From an uncultured Erythrobacter sp. (GTDB lineage Bacteria > Pseudomonadota > Alphaproteobacteria > Sphingomonadales > Sphingomonadaceae): DNA of 64,000 nucleotides. Every line of letters starts with the position of its first letter. Position 1 is the stretch's first letter. Below are positions 50,889 through 59,135 of the stretch, one piece after another. The position numbers and the translations under genes are program-made. The stretch is from the NCBI GenBank assembly GCA_947488155.1, contig CANKYK010000002.1, positions 1 through 64,000 on the forward strand, written 5' to 3'. The notes below the pieces were generated by a model. That model saw only the letters and a list, made by a program, of their open reading frames with translations, had not been told where the DNA came from and made no database searches.

Positions 50889-51662
50889 CTATTTACCCTT
50901 CCAATTGGGCGCGCGCTTCTCGGCAAAGGCGGCTGCGCCTTCGCGGGCATCTTCGGATACGAAGATTGGTCCCATCAGCTTGGCCTGTTCTTTCCAGCGC
51001 TCGTCATCAGCCCAGAGGCGCGATTCGGCGACGATCTGCTTGGATACCTTGACCGCGAGCGGGCCATTGGCGGTGATTTTTTTGGCCAGTTCCAGCGCTG
51101 CGTCGAGCGCTGGGCCGTCTGTTACATGGTTGAGCAGACCCAGTTCATAGGCGCGCTCTGTGCCTATGAACTCACCGGTCAGCGCCAATTCCATCGCAAT
51201 CTTTGGCGGGATCATGGTTGGCAGTTTAATAAGGCCGCCCGCTGCTGCAACGAGCCCGCGCTTCGCCTCCGGAATGCCGAATTTCGAGTCTTTATTGGCG
51301 ACGATCAGGTCGCAAGAGATCATCAGCTCCATTCCGCCGGCCAGCGCGTAGCCTTCAACCGCTGCGATCAACGGCTTAGCCGGCCCCTTTTCCGTAAGTC
51401 CGCCAAAGCCGCGGCCTGGCACGCTCGGGGTCTCGCCGCGCAGGAAGCCCTTTAGATCCATGCCGGAGCAGAATGTGCCGCCAGCGCCGGTAATGATGCC
51501 TACGCGCAGGTGGTCTTCTGCATCCAGCCGATCTAGAGCTGCGGCAATCGCTTCGGATGCCGCTTTCGTCATCGCGTTTTTCGCTTCCGGCCGGTTGATC
51601 GTCATGATCAAAACGCCATCGCGTTCCTCGGTCAGCACTTCCCTTGTTGCGCCTTCGCTCAT
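50889..51662 (-). CDS. crotonase family enoyl-CoA hydratase
   Basis: Enzyme of 257 residues in the crotonase superfamily. The start ATG 51662 has GTGGAGAGAG upstream; the longer frame to 51731 reads into the divergent promoter region. Oxyanion-hole motifs are present: SGMDLKGFLRG (about 65-75) and AAVEGYALAGGMELMISCDLIVA (about 98-120). In true hydratases two Glu act near ALAGGxE (here GGMELMISCD) and IPEAKRGLVAAAGGLIKLP; the first Glu is present as E in GMEL and the second position falls in the VAAAGG part, so hydration may not be the only option. It is divergent from the thiolase gene. Confidence 0.88.
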   Translation of the reverse strand: MSEGATREVLTEERDGVLIMTINRPEAKNAMTKAASEAIAAALDRLDAEDHLRVGIITGAGGTFCSGMDLKGFLRGETPSVPGRGFGGLTEKGPAKPLIAAVEGYALAGGMELMISCDLIVANKDSKFGIPEAKRGLVAAAGGLIKLPTMIPPKIAMELALTGEFIGTERAYELGLLNHVTDGPALDAALELAKKITANGPLAVKVSKQIVAESRLWADDERWKEQAKLMGPIFVSEDAREGAAAFAEKRAPNWKGK

Positions 51663-51670
51663 TTGCTCTC

Positions 51671-51778
51671 TCCACTTTTCCAATGGCGGTTCATTTTGCC
51701 ATTTCGATTTGAAACTGAATTCTTGTGTCAATGGTGCAGGCGGTTTACGGACACGTCAACTGAAATTGGAAAAGTGGA
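51671..51778. promoter_or_regulatory. divergent region with 14-base leader repeats and operator-like site
   Basis: A 14-base sequence ATTGGAAAAGTGGA occurs in both orientations: 51765-51778 ahead of the thiolase ATG and, as its complement, 51671-51684 ahead of the crotonase ATG. It sits just upstream of each ribosome binding site, so both messages start with nearly the same leader. Between them TTTACG-GACA-CGTCAA (51744-51759) resembles the palindromes bound by MerR-type LiuR regulators of acyl-CoA metabolism, though it is imperfect. This suggests joint control of both directions. Confidence 0.5.
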
Positions 51779-51788
51779 AGAGGAAATC

Positions 51789-53057
51789 ATGGCTGAGGCA
51801 TATATCATCGATGCGGTGCGCACCCCGCGCGGAATTGGCAAGCAGGGCAAGGGCGCTCTTGCGGCGGAACATCCGCAGCATCTGGCAGCGACTGTGATGC
51901 GGGCGATCAAGGATCGCAACAGCCTCGACACCAGCACGGTTGATGATGTGATCTGGTCGGTTTCCACTCAGGACGGCATGCAAGCAGGCGACCTTGGCCG
52001 GATGGCTGCGCTTGATGCGGGCTATGACATCACCTCCAGCGGCACGACGCTCGACCGCTTCTGCGGCGGCGGTATCACCTCCGTCAGCCTGGCGGCGGCT
52101 CAAGTGATGAGCGGCATGGAAGATTGCGTGGTTGCCGGCGGTACAGAGATGATGAGCCTGACCGCTGCGATGATGCAGGAGAAGATGAAGGCCGGGATCA
52201 AGCCGCCGATGATGGGCAGCTATAACGAACGCTTGCAGAGCGTTCACCCGCAATCGCACCAGGGCATCTGCGGCGACGCGATTGCCAGCATGGAGGGGTT
52301 TACCCGTCAGGAACTTGACGAGGTTGGCTACCGCTCTCAGCAGCGCGCCGCCGCCGCGATTGAAGCGGGCAAGTTCGAAGCATCGGTTGTTCCGGTGACG
52401 GACGATACGGGCAATGTTTTGCTGGCGAAAGATGAATATCCACGCCCAGAGACAACGCTGGATGGTCTCGCTGAACTCCAGCCTGCCTTTGCAAAAATCG
52501 CCGATGTTCCGCTGGATGCGAATGGCACGACCTTTCGCGGTCTGATCAATCAGAAATACCCTGATCTTGAAATCGAGCACTTCCACCATGCGGGCAACAG
52601 CTCCGGCGTGGTCGACGGCGCGGCGGCCGTTCTGGTTGCGAGCAAGGACTACGCGCAGAAAAACGGACTGAAACCGCGCGCGCGGATCGTTGCGACCGCG
52701 AATATGGGCGATGATCCAACACTGATGCTCAATGCGCCAGTGCCAGCGGCCAAGAAGGTTCTCGAAAAAGCGGGCCTCACCAAAGACGACATCGATCTGT
52801 TTGAGATCAATGAGGCGTTCGCAGTTGTGGCCGCAAAGTTTGTCCGCGACCTTGAGCTGGATTGGGACAAGGTCAATGTGAACGGCGGCTCTATCGCCCT
52901 TGGTCACCCGATTGGCGCGACTGGATCGATCCTGATCGGCACCATGGTTGATGAACTGGAGCGGCAAGACAAGCGCTACGGCCTCGTCACGATGTGCGCG
53001 GCGGGCGGTATGGCGCCGGCCATCATCGTCGAGCGTGTGACCGACTTCGTAGACTAA
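51789..53057 (+). CDS. thiolase (acetyl-CoA acyltransferase)
   Basis: Thiolase of 422 residues, last step of beta-oxidation or condensation of acetyl-CoA. The nucleophile Cys is in SSGTTLDRFCGGGITSVSLAA (about 87), the His motif is NEAFAVVAAKFVRD (with FEINEAF), then NVNGGSIALGHPIGATGSI carries the second His, and the acid/base Cys is in LVTMCAAGGMAPAII near the end. The start at 51789 has AGAGGAAAT upstream; the frame is open back to 51663 but that part is promoter. It is followed after 10 bases by a thiolase-like gene. Confidence 0.93.
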   Translation: MAEAYIIDAVRTPRGIGKQGKGALAAEHPQHLAATVMRAIKDRNSLDTSTVDDVIWSVSTQDGMQAGDLGRMAALDAGYDITSSGTTLDRFCGGGITSVSLAAAQVMSGMEDCVVAGGTEMMSLTAAMMQEKMKAGIKPPMMGSYNERLQSVHPQSHQGICGDAIASMEGFTRQELDEVGYRSQQRAAAAIEAGKFEASVVPVTDDTGNVLLAKDEYPRPETTLDGLAELQPAFAKIADVPLDANGTTFRGLINQKYPDLEIEHFHHAGNSSGVVDGAAAVLVASKDYAQKNGLKPRARIVATANMGDDPTLMLNAPVPAAKKVLEKAGLTKDDIDLFEINEAFAVVAAKFVRDLELDWDKVNVNGGSIALGHPIGATGSILIGTMVDELERQDKRYGLVTMCAAGGMAPAIIVERVTDFVD

Positions 53058-53067
53058 GGCTAAGTAT

Positions 53068-54594
53068 ATGATTGCTGACAACACGCCCGTCATTATTGGC
53101 GTTGGTCAACATTCCGAGCGAGTCCAGCAGGCCGGCTATGAAACGCTGTCCTATGCTGATCTGGGAGGGCGGGCTCTCGCGGCGGCCATTGCTGACACTG
53201 GCGCTGACGGGGATGTTGCTTCGGCGATTGATACTCTGGCGGCGATCCGGGCGTTTGAAATGTCGCGTCCGGACCGCCAACCGCCCTTTGGCGCATCGGA
53301 TAATGTTCCGCGCAGCTTTGCGAAACGGGTGGGTGCGGACCCTGAACGTGCGATCCTCTCGACCACTGGCGGCCAGTACAATCAGCATTTGGTTGGCGAG
53401 TTTGCGAGCGACATTGCAGCTGGCAAATCCGATTGCGCGGCGATTGTCGGATCAGAGGCGATCTCCACCTTTCTCGCTCTAGCGGCGAAGGGCGAGAAGC
53501 CAGACTGGTCAGAAGAGGTTGGTGGGCAGCTCGAAGATCGCGGGTTCGGCAATGACGGGCTGATGGAGCTGGGTCTGTTCGCGCATGGCGCAACCGGCGC
53601 CATCCCGCTCTACGCCCTGGCCGAAAACGCGCGGCGCGCGAAGATAGGTAAGAACCTCGACGAATATCGCCGCGAGATTGGTGAGCTGTTTGCGCCTTTT
53701 ACCAAGGTCGCGGCGAGCAATCCTCATGCAGCGGCCCCCAAAGAGCGCACAGCCGAAGAACTGGCAACAATCACGGAACGTAACCGGATTGTTGCAGAAC
53801 CCTATGCGCGAATGACGGTTGCCCGTGATCAGGTGAACCAAGCGGCCGCAATCGTCCTCGCCAGTGCCGGAAAAGCGCGTGAGCTGGGCGTGCCCGAAGA
53901 CCAATGGGTGCATATCCATGCGGTGTCATCGGCGACCGAGTTGGAACTGTCTCAGCGACCAGATCTGTCCGCCAATCCGGCCTCAATCGCCAGCGTTGAG
54001 GCAGCATTGGAACGCGCAGGCAGGAACATGACAGAGATGCAATTTCTCGACTTTTACTCCTGTTTCGCGATCCCAGTGTTCAACCAATGCGAGCATTTTG
54101 GCATCGCGCATGATGACCCGCGCGGGCTGACGTTGACCGGCGGGCTGCCGTTCTTTGGCGGTGCCGGTAACAATTACTCAGCCCATGCGATTTGCGAGGC
54201 TGTGGAGCGCGTCCGCAGCAATCGCGGCGCATACGCTTTGGTCGGCGCAAATGGCGGCTGGATGAGCAAATATGCGACTGGTATTTACTCGGCCGAGCCC
54301 GCAGATTGGTCAGCAAATGACCGGTTTGAGAAACTGCCCATGGCCACAAATGCCGTGCCGCGCGGTGAGGGACCATTCGATAGCGCCACCGTTGAAAGCT
54401 ATACGATCAATCACTCAAAGGCGGGCAGCGATGCCATCTGGCTCGGCCGGAACGCCAATGGAGAGCGTGTGAGCGGCAATGCTGATCTCAGCGATGAAGC
54501 GACCGCGAAGGCCTTTCTTGGAGGGCAACCATTCGGCGCAAAACTGGCCGTCACTCAGGATAAGCGCAGGCGCAACATTGGGCGCGTCGTTTAG
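53068..54594 (+). CDS. thiolase-like protein, nucleophile Cys not visible
   Basis: A 508-residue member of the thiolase-like group often annotated acetyl-CoA acetyltransferase (SCP-2/TLP type). The thiolase fold is traceable (TPVIIGVGQHSER, GKSDCAAIVGSEAISTF, FLDFYSCFAIPVFNQCEHFGI, FFGGAGNNYSAHAICEAVERV). Where true thiolases have the nucleophile Cys the sequence reads RAILSTTGGQYNQHLVGEF, without Cys. The second His (SAHAICE) is kept. A C-terminal beta-domain of about 100 residues (from VGANGGWMSKYATGIYS) is typical of TLP1 proteins. It is co-transcribed with the thiolase gene. Function is uncertain; classical thiolysis seems unlikely. Confidence 0.8.
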   Translation: MIADNTPVIIGVGQHSERVQQAGYETLSYADLGGRALAAAIADTGADGDVASAIDTLAAIRAFEMSRPDRQPPFGASDNVPRSFAKRVGADPERAILSTTGGQYNQHLVGEFASDIAAGKSDCAAIVGSEAISTFLALAAKGEKPDWSEEVGGQLEDRGFGNDGLMELGLFAHGATGAIPLYALAENARRAKIGKNLDEYRREIGELFAPFTKVAASNPHAAAPKERTAEELATITERNRIVAEPYARMTVARDQVNQAAAIVLASAGKARELGVPEDQWVHIHAVSSATELELSQRPDLSANPASIASVEAALERAGRNMTEMQFLDFYSCFAIPVFNQCEHFGIAHDDPRGLTLTGGLPFFGGAGNNYSAHAICEAVERVRSNRGAYALVGANGGWMSKYATGIYSAEPADWSANDRFEKLPMATNAVPRGEGPFDSATVESYTINHSKAGSDAIWLGRNANGERVSGNADLSDEATAKAFLGGQPFGAKLAVTQDKRRRNIGRVV

Positions 54595-54651
54595 CAAAGA
54601 CGTTGGGGCCTAGCCCTGGGGGTTCCACTCCAAAATCGGCGCGTTTGCCCT

Positions 54652-54694
54652 TTGACATAGTGCCACGAACAGAGTATTTAGTTACAAACGTAAC
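54652..54694 (+). promoter_or_regulatory. sigma70 promoter with operator for hpd
   Basis: TTGACA (54652-54657), a 17-base spacer and TATTTA (54675-54680) form a near-consensus promoter. The inverted repeat GTTAC-AAAC-GTAAC (54681-54694) follows directly, over the expected transcription start, with looser outer matches (TTA...AAC). This is the classic place for a repressor. The regulator is not encoded next to it. Confidence 0.75.
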
Positions 54695-54720
54695 CAACTA
54701 ACTCTTGAGTAGGCGCGCGC

Positions 54721-55842
54721 ATGACCAAGCATCCATCTGATCTATTCGATAATCCGGCTGGCCTTGATGGCTTTGAGTTTGTTGAGTTTTGCGCTCCTAA
54801 AAAGGGCGTGCTCGAACCTGTTTTTGAAGCCATGGGCTTTACCCATGTGGCGACGCACCGCTCTAAGGACGTCAATCTGTGGCGTCAGGGCGGCATCAAT
54901 CTAATCGTGAATTATGAACCGCGCAGCGCCGCTTGGTACTTTGCGCGTGAGCACGGCCCTGGCGCTTGCGGCATGGGTTTCCGTGTACGTGATGCCGCCG
55001 CTGCTTATGAGCATGTTTTGGAGCAAGGTGCAGAGCCTGTTGCCAATGCTCCTGGCCCAATGGAGCTCAGCATTCCGGCCATTCGCGGGATTGGCGGATC
55101 GATCCTCTATCTGATCGATCGCTATGCTGATGAAGCGGGCGAAGGCCTGTCCATTTACGACATCGACTTTGAATATCTGCCTGGCGTCGAAAAGCACCCA
55201 GAAGGTTGCGGTTTCCAACTGATCGATCACTTGACGCACAACGTCTATGGTGGCCGGATGGCTTACTGGGCCGATTTCTATGAGAAGCTCTTCAACTTCC
55301 AGGAAATCCGTTATTTCGACATCAAGGGCGAGTATACCGGCCTCACTTCGAAGGCGCTTACAGCACCTGATGGCAAAATCCGCATTCCGCTGAACGAGGA
55401 AGGCGAAAACGGCAAGGGACAGATCGAGGAATATCTGCGCGAATATAACGGCGAAGGCATTCAGCACATTGCCTTGATCTGTGATGATCTGGTTGCATGT
55501 TGGGACAGCCTTAAGCAGCTGGATGTGCCTTTCATGACTGCCCCGCCTGAGACATACTATCAGATGCTGTCGGAACGTCTGCCGGGCCATGGTCAAGACG
55601 AAGCAGCGCTTAAATCGCGCGGAATATTGCTAGATGGAACGACTGAAGGCGGCAGCCCTCGCTTGCTTCTCCAGATCTTCGCAGAACCACGTATTGGTCC
55701 GGTCTTCTTCGAATTCATTCAGCGCGTGGGCGACTACAAAGACGGTTTTGGCGAAGGTAATTTCAAAGCTCTGTTTGAGAGCATTGAGCGCGATCAGGTC
55801 GCGCGCGGTGTCCTTGATGTTGAAAAAGAGCCGGCTGAATGA
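54721..55842 (+). CDS. hpd: 4-hydroxyphenylpyruvate dioxygenase
   Basis: Non-haem iron dioxygenase of 373 residues turning 4-hydroxyphenylpyruvate into homogentisate in tyrosine breakdown. The iron triad is H170 ([13 protein letters not shown]), H249 ([12 protein letters not shown]) and E331 ([10 protein letters not shown]), all in the C-terminal VOC half. N-terminal VOC landmarks are [11 protein letters not shown] and the following [43 protein letters not shown] is almost invariant in the family. It ends in a four-base overlap with the next gene. Homogentisate dioxygenase and fumarylacetoacetase are not in the window. Confidence 0.95.
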   Translation: MTKHPSDLFDNPAGLDGFEFVEFCAPKKGVLEPVFEAMGFTHVATHRSKDVNLWRQGGINLIVNYEPRSAAWYFAREHGPGACGMGFRVRDAAAAYEHVLEQGAEPVANAPGPMELSIPAIRGIGGSILYLIDRYADEAGEGLSIYDIDFEYLPGVEKHPEGCGFQLIDHLTHNVYGGRMAYWADFYEKLFNFQEIRYFDIKGEYTGLTSKALTAPDGKIRIPLNEEGENGKGQIEEYLREYNGEGIQHIALICDDLVACWDSLKQLDVPFMTAPPETYYQMLSERLPGHGQDEAALKSRGILLDGTTEGGSPRLLLQIFAEPRIGPVFFEFIQRVGDYKDGFGEGNFKALFESIERDQVARGVLDVEKEPAE

Positions 55843-56411
55843 GCGCGGCCGCTAACTCCCATCCCGTGAAACTGGGCGGCGTCCATCACGTCGCCTACCG
55901 CTGCAAGGACGCTAAAGAGACCGTCGAATGGTACGCCCGCGTCATGGGCATGGAATACACGACGGCTTTTGCCGAGGATCATGTCCCTTCGACGGGCGAT
56001 TATGATCCATACATGCATGTCTTTCTTGATGCGGGGAACGGCAATATTCTGGCATTTTTCGAGCTGCCCAATCAACCAGATATGGGGCACGACGAAAATA
56101 CACCAGCCTGGGTCCAACATTTGGCCTTCCGGGTGGGTAGCGAAGCCGAATTGCTCGCGGCAAGGGCCCATGTAGAGGCGCAAGGGATCGATGTGCTTGG
56201 CCCCACGCATCACGGCATTTTTAAGTCGATCTATTTCTTCGATCCCAATGGTCACCGCGTCGAACTCGCCGCCGACATCGGCACAGTCGAGCAATATGCG
56301 GAGTTAAAGCGGGTTGCCCCGCTGATGCTGGATGAATGGTCAAAGACGAAGAAAGCCCCGCGTCACGCCGATTGGCTGCATGAATTGGCGCGCGAAGAAC
56401 ATTCCGCCTAA
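55839..56411 (+). CDS. VOC family (extradiol dioxygenase-like) protein
   Basis: A 190-residue single-module vicinal-oxygen-chelate protein. Metal ligands fall at the expected places: H17 ([13 protein letters not shown]), H94 ([11 protein letters not shown]) and E142 ([17 protein letters not shown]), so it probably binds Fe(II) or another metal. It is often labelled biphenyl-2,3-diol 1,2-dioxygenase-like, but true BphC enzymes are larger, two-module proteins. The four-base overlap with hpd means the two are translated together, so a role in aromatic or tyrosine-related metabolism is the best guess. The reaction is not known. Confidence 0.85.
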   Translation: MSAAANSHPVKLGGVHHVAYRCKDAKETVEWYARVMGMEYTTAFAEDHVPSTGDYDPYMHVFLDAGNGNILAFFELPNQPDMGHDENTPAWVQHLAFRVGSEAELLAARAHVEAQGIDVLGPTHHGIFKSIYFFDPNGHRVELAADIGTVEQYAELKRVAPLMLDEWSKTKKAPRHADWLHELAREEHSA

Positions 56412-56565
56412 TTCAAACAGCTGACGGCATTACTTTGGTGCCATTTCAATAGCACAAATCTCAGAATTGATGAAGATTTGACCGCAGAATCTGCGTACGA
56501 ATGCTTACCTCGCCTTAACCACTTACATCTATTGGGTTTCCTTCGATCTCGGAGCGTAAACGCCA

Positions 56566-58509
56566 ATGGCGAAGCTATCAGCCTCAATGACATCCAAAAC
56601 TGCCTCGGCGGTGCAGGAGATCTATCGGCCGATTATTCGTGGCTATTTCGCAGTTTTTGCTGCGTACTATCTGCTGCTCCTGCCGACTAATTTCTTTTAT
56701 TTTGAAGGCTTTGACCTCTGGGCCGTTGTCGGCATCGCGTCGCTAACTTCTGTTATTGCCGTCGTTGGCTTTTTTCGGCTGCGTGAAAAGACTGAGATCG
56801 AAATGCTGGAACGCCTGCTGGTCGTTCTGAACTTCTTGGTTGTGATGAACGTCGTGACAACGCTCAATCTGATGTTTGAGCCGGAAAAAATGGTATACTT
56901 CGTGATTCTGGTGATGCTGTTTGCACTTTCCAGCGTCAGCACGCGCCAATCCGTGCTTTCAATCGTCTTCGCATGTCTCGCTTTCCTCACCTACGTCCCG
57001 AGGCTTGAGACGAGTGACCAGGCGACCTATGGTTTTCTGATTTTCGGCGCGATCATGGCCTCGCTCTCGATCACCTATTACCTGCGCAAAGCGATCACTT
57101 ACATCGCCACTTCAAAGCTCGACGCTGAACATCAACTGGAAGAAGCCCGAGTGGTTGGCGAGAGTTTGCGGCACAAATCGCTCTCCGACAGCCTAACTGG
57201 CCTGCCCAATCGCCGCGCATTCTTCGAGGCTCTTCGCAAATCAAAGCATGATATCAGCCGCCAAGCAAAAGAAAGCCGGGACGATCCAAAGGCACAGGTG
57301 CAAAACCTATGGCTGATCCTAGTCGATCTTGATGGATTTAAGGCGGTCAATGATGTGCACGGCCATTTGGTCGGCGATTTGCTGCTTAAGGAAGTGTCCG
57401 AACGGCTTATGGCCCATTGCGGTGACACGGCGCATGTCAGCCGGATGGGCGGTGATGAATTTAATATCATCCTCAAGTCCAGTGGTGATGAAACGGAAGT
57501 CAGGGCCTGGTGCGATGAATTGCTGGAAGAGCTCGCCAAATCCTATGTGATCGAAGGGCGCTATGTGCGCGTCTCAGGGTCCATGGGATGCAAGATGATG
57601 GACTTGACCCAAGGGGCGCGGTCGCAAATCAATGAAGCCGATTACGCTTTGATGGCGGCCAAAAAACAAGGCAAAAACCGCACGGTAATCTTCACTGAAG
57701 TCCATGCGAGGCAGGCAGATGAACGTTACAAAGTCGAGCAGGCGCTTCGCTTTGCGAGCCTGCCAGATGAAATTGAACTGCTGTATCAACCGCAGGTGGA
57801 TTTGCGCCATAATCGGATCGTCAGGGCGGAGGCTTTGGCGCGTTGGTCAAGTCCGATTATCGGCGAAGTGGAGCCGAGCAAGTTTATTAAGGTGGCAGAA
57901 GAAAGCGGCCTGATTACGCAGATCACTTTGACGGTCGTCGAGCAGGCGTTCCGCACGCTATCGATGTGGGCAGCTCCGGTGCCGATCGCTATCAACCTTT
58001 CGTGCCACGATCTGATCAGTGATCCGAGCATTGATCAGATAGTCGAAATGGCTGAAGAGTTTGAAATTGACCCGGCCTTGGTCGAATTTGAAGTGACCGA
58101 GACGGCCATGATGATTGACCTCGACAAAGCGACCACCAATCTCAAGCGCCTTTCCGAGATTGGCTTCTCTATAGCTCTGGATGACTTTGGCACCGGCTAT
58201 TCCAACTTCAGCTATCTGAGGCGTTTGCCAATTGAAAAGCTAAAAGTGGACCGGTCGCTGATGGAGAACTCAGGCGATCCCATGACTGAGAAGGTGCTCT
58301 TCTCCCTCGCTGGCATGGCGCGCACTTTGGGGGTCGCGTGCTTGCTGGAGGGGATCGAAAGCGAAGTCGATCTTTTGGTTGCCAAGCGCGTTGGGGCCGA
58401 TGCGGTTCAAGGTTTTCTGTTTGGCCAACCGATGAGCGCAGACGAACTGACAAAGGCGTTGGCGAAAGACGCAGAAAAGAAAGTCAGCCCGGCAACCGCC
58501 ACATATTGA
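56566..58509 (+). CDS. membrane GGDEF-EAL protein (c-di-GMP turnover)
   Basis: A 647-residue protein that may make and break cyclic di-GMP. The N-terminal 180 residues hold about six membrane segments (near 27-48, 50-70, 85-100, 110-122, 130-145 and 155-175), with no periplasmic sensor loop. GGDEF lies at 295-299 in SRMGGDEFN, an intact active-site motif. No RxxD inhibitory site precedes it at the usual distance. The EAL domain follows (EAL 422-424 in RAEALARW; then NLSCHDL, EVTETAMMIDLD and DDFGTGYSNFSYL), with the catalytic residues apparently intact. Which activity dominates cannot be told. Confidence 0.93.
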   Translation: MAKLSASMTSKTASAVQEIYRPIIRGYFAVFAAYYLLLLPTNFFYFEGFDLWAVVGIASLTSVIAVVGFFRLREKTEIEMLERLLVVLNFLVVMNVVTTLNLMFEPEKMVYFVILVMLFALSSVSTRQSVLSIVFACLAFLTYVPRLETSDQATYGFLIFGAIMASLSITYYLRKAITYIATSKLDAEHQLEEARVVGESLRHKSLSDSLTGLPNRRAFFEALRKSKHDISRQAKESRDDPKAQVQNLWLILVDLDGFKAVNDVHGHLVGDLLLKEVSERLMAHCGDTAHVSRMGGDEFNIILKSSGDETEVRAWCDELLEELAKSYVIEGRYVRVSGSMGCKMMDLTQGARSQINEADYALMAAKKQGKNRTVIFTEVHARQADERYKVEQALRFASLPDEIELLYQPQVDLRHNRIVRAEALARWSSPIIGEVEPSKFIKVAEESGLITQITLTVVEQAFRTLSMWAAPVPIAINLSCHDLISDPSIDQIVEMAEEFEIDPALVEFEVTETAMMIDLDKATTNLKRLSEIGFSIALDDFGTGYSNFSYLRRLPIEKLKVDRSLMENSGDPMTEKVLFSLAGMARTLGVACLLEGIESEVDLLVAKRVGADAVQGFLFGQPMSADELTKALAKDAEKKVSPATATY

Positions 58510-58752
58510 GGCAGGGCTACAAATCAGCGCACTTGTCTTCGCCGCTTGGTCACTCTCGTAACTTTTGAAGAATGGTGGCGGAGACGGAGGTGGCAAGTAG
58601 GCTGATGCAACCACTTGTGGTTTAACGGGAATACGGGGCGCCTGGAGGGCTCTTTACCACAATTGCTCCCCGGCTTCCCTGAATTGCGATTTGAGCCTCC
58701 GATTTTGAGTAACTTTTGGCTGAGTATCACAAGATTTTGGAGACCTAGAGTA
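58510..58752. other. intergenic region left of the hipBA island
   Basis: About 240 bases without a supported gene. A short hairpin ACCAC-TT-GTGGT (about 58610-58621) and an ACGGGAATACGGGG stretch (58624-58637) are visible. The latter shares the CGGGAA half-site of the hip operators. This may be the boundary of an acquired island, as the region beyond holds toxin-antitoxin and restriction-type genes. Confidence 0.4.
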
Positions 58753-58867
58753 TGTCCCGTACGGGAAAGCGCTCCCTCCACAGCCGCTCTTCGAGCACCA
58801 AATATCCCTTTCGGGAAAATTATCTTGAAATTGATACACTATTCGCTTATATTTCCCGTTCGGGAAA
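58753..58867 (+). promoter_or_regulatory. three HipB-type operators and hipBA promoter
   Basis: Three related palindromes stand at 58753-58768, 58803-58818 and 58852-58867. The third is TTTCCCG-TT-CGGGAAA, perfect apart from the centre; the first has one outer arm base pair lost and the second a degenerate left arm. Centres are 50 and 49 bases apart, about five helical turns. A promoter TTGAAA (58825-58830), 17-base spacer, TATATT (58848-58853) overlaps the third site, which also touches the hipB ribosome binding site. This fits autorepression by HipB dimers bound on one DNA face, possibly looping. Confidence 0.75.
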
Positions 58868-58871
58868 GGTG

Positions 58872-59135
58872 ATGCTCATGCTCAATGTTGCCGCTATTGG
58901 CCAAATCATTCGCGATGAACGCAAGGAGCTTGGTCTGCGACAGGACGAGTTGGCTGCTGCAAGCGGCGTCGGCTTGCGCTTTCTCGTTGAGCTGGAGCGG
59001 GGGAAGCCCACTGTCCAGATGGGCAAGGTTTTAGATGTGATTTCGGCACTGGGATGTGAATTGCAGATCAAAAGGCCCGACGGGATCGTGATTGCGGGTC
59101 GAGCGGATGCGCCCAAGAAGGATAAGCCGGAGTGA
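58872..59135 (+). CDS. hipB: HipB-like antitoxin (XRE-type HTH)
   Basis: An 87-residue DNA-binding antitoxin. The HTH reads IGQIIRDERKELGLRQDELAAASGVGLRFLVELERGKPTVQMGKVLDVISALG, a standard XRE/Cro fold with recognition helix SGVGLRFLVELE. A basic C-terminal tail follows (KRPDGIVIAGRADAPKKDKPE). The ATG at 58872 (or 58878) with AAAGGTG upstream lies just after the third operator; the longer open frame from 58752 reads through the operators and is rejected. Its stop overlaps the GTG start of hipA (GTGA), giving coupled translation. Confidence 0.9.
   Translation: MLMLNVAAIGQIIRDERKELGLRQDELAAASGVGLRFLVELERGKPTVQMGKVLDVISALGCELQIKRPDGIVIAGRADAPKKDKPE

Noticed and set aside
51756..53093. 445-codon minus-strand frame opposite the thiolase
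   Set aside because: The thiolase shows all catalytic motifs; the antisense frame is Arg/His/Ala-rich noise.
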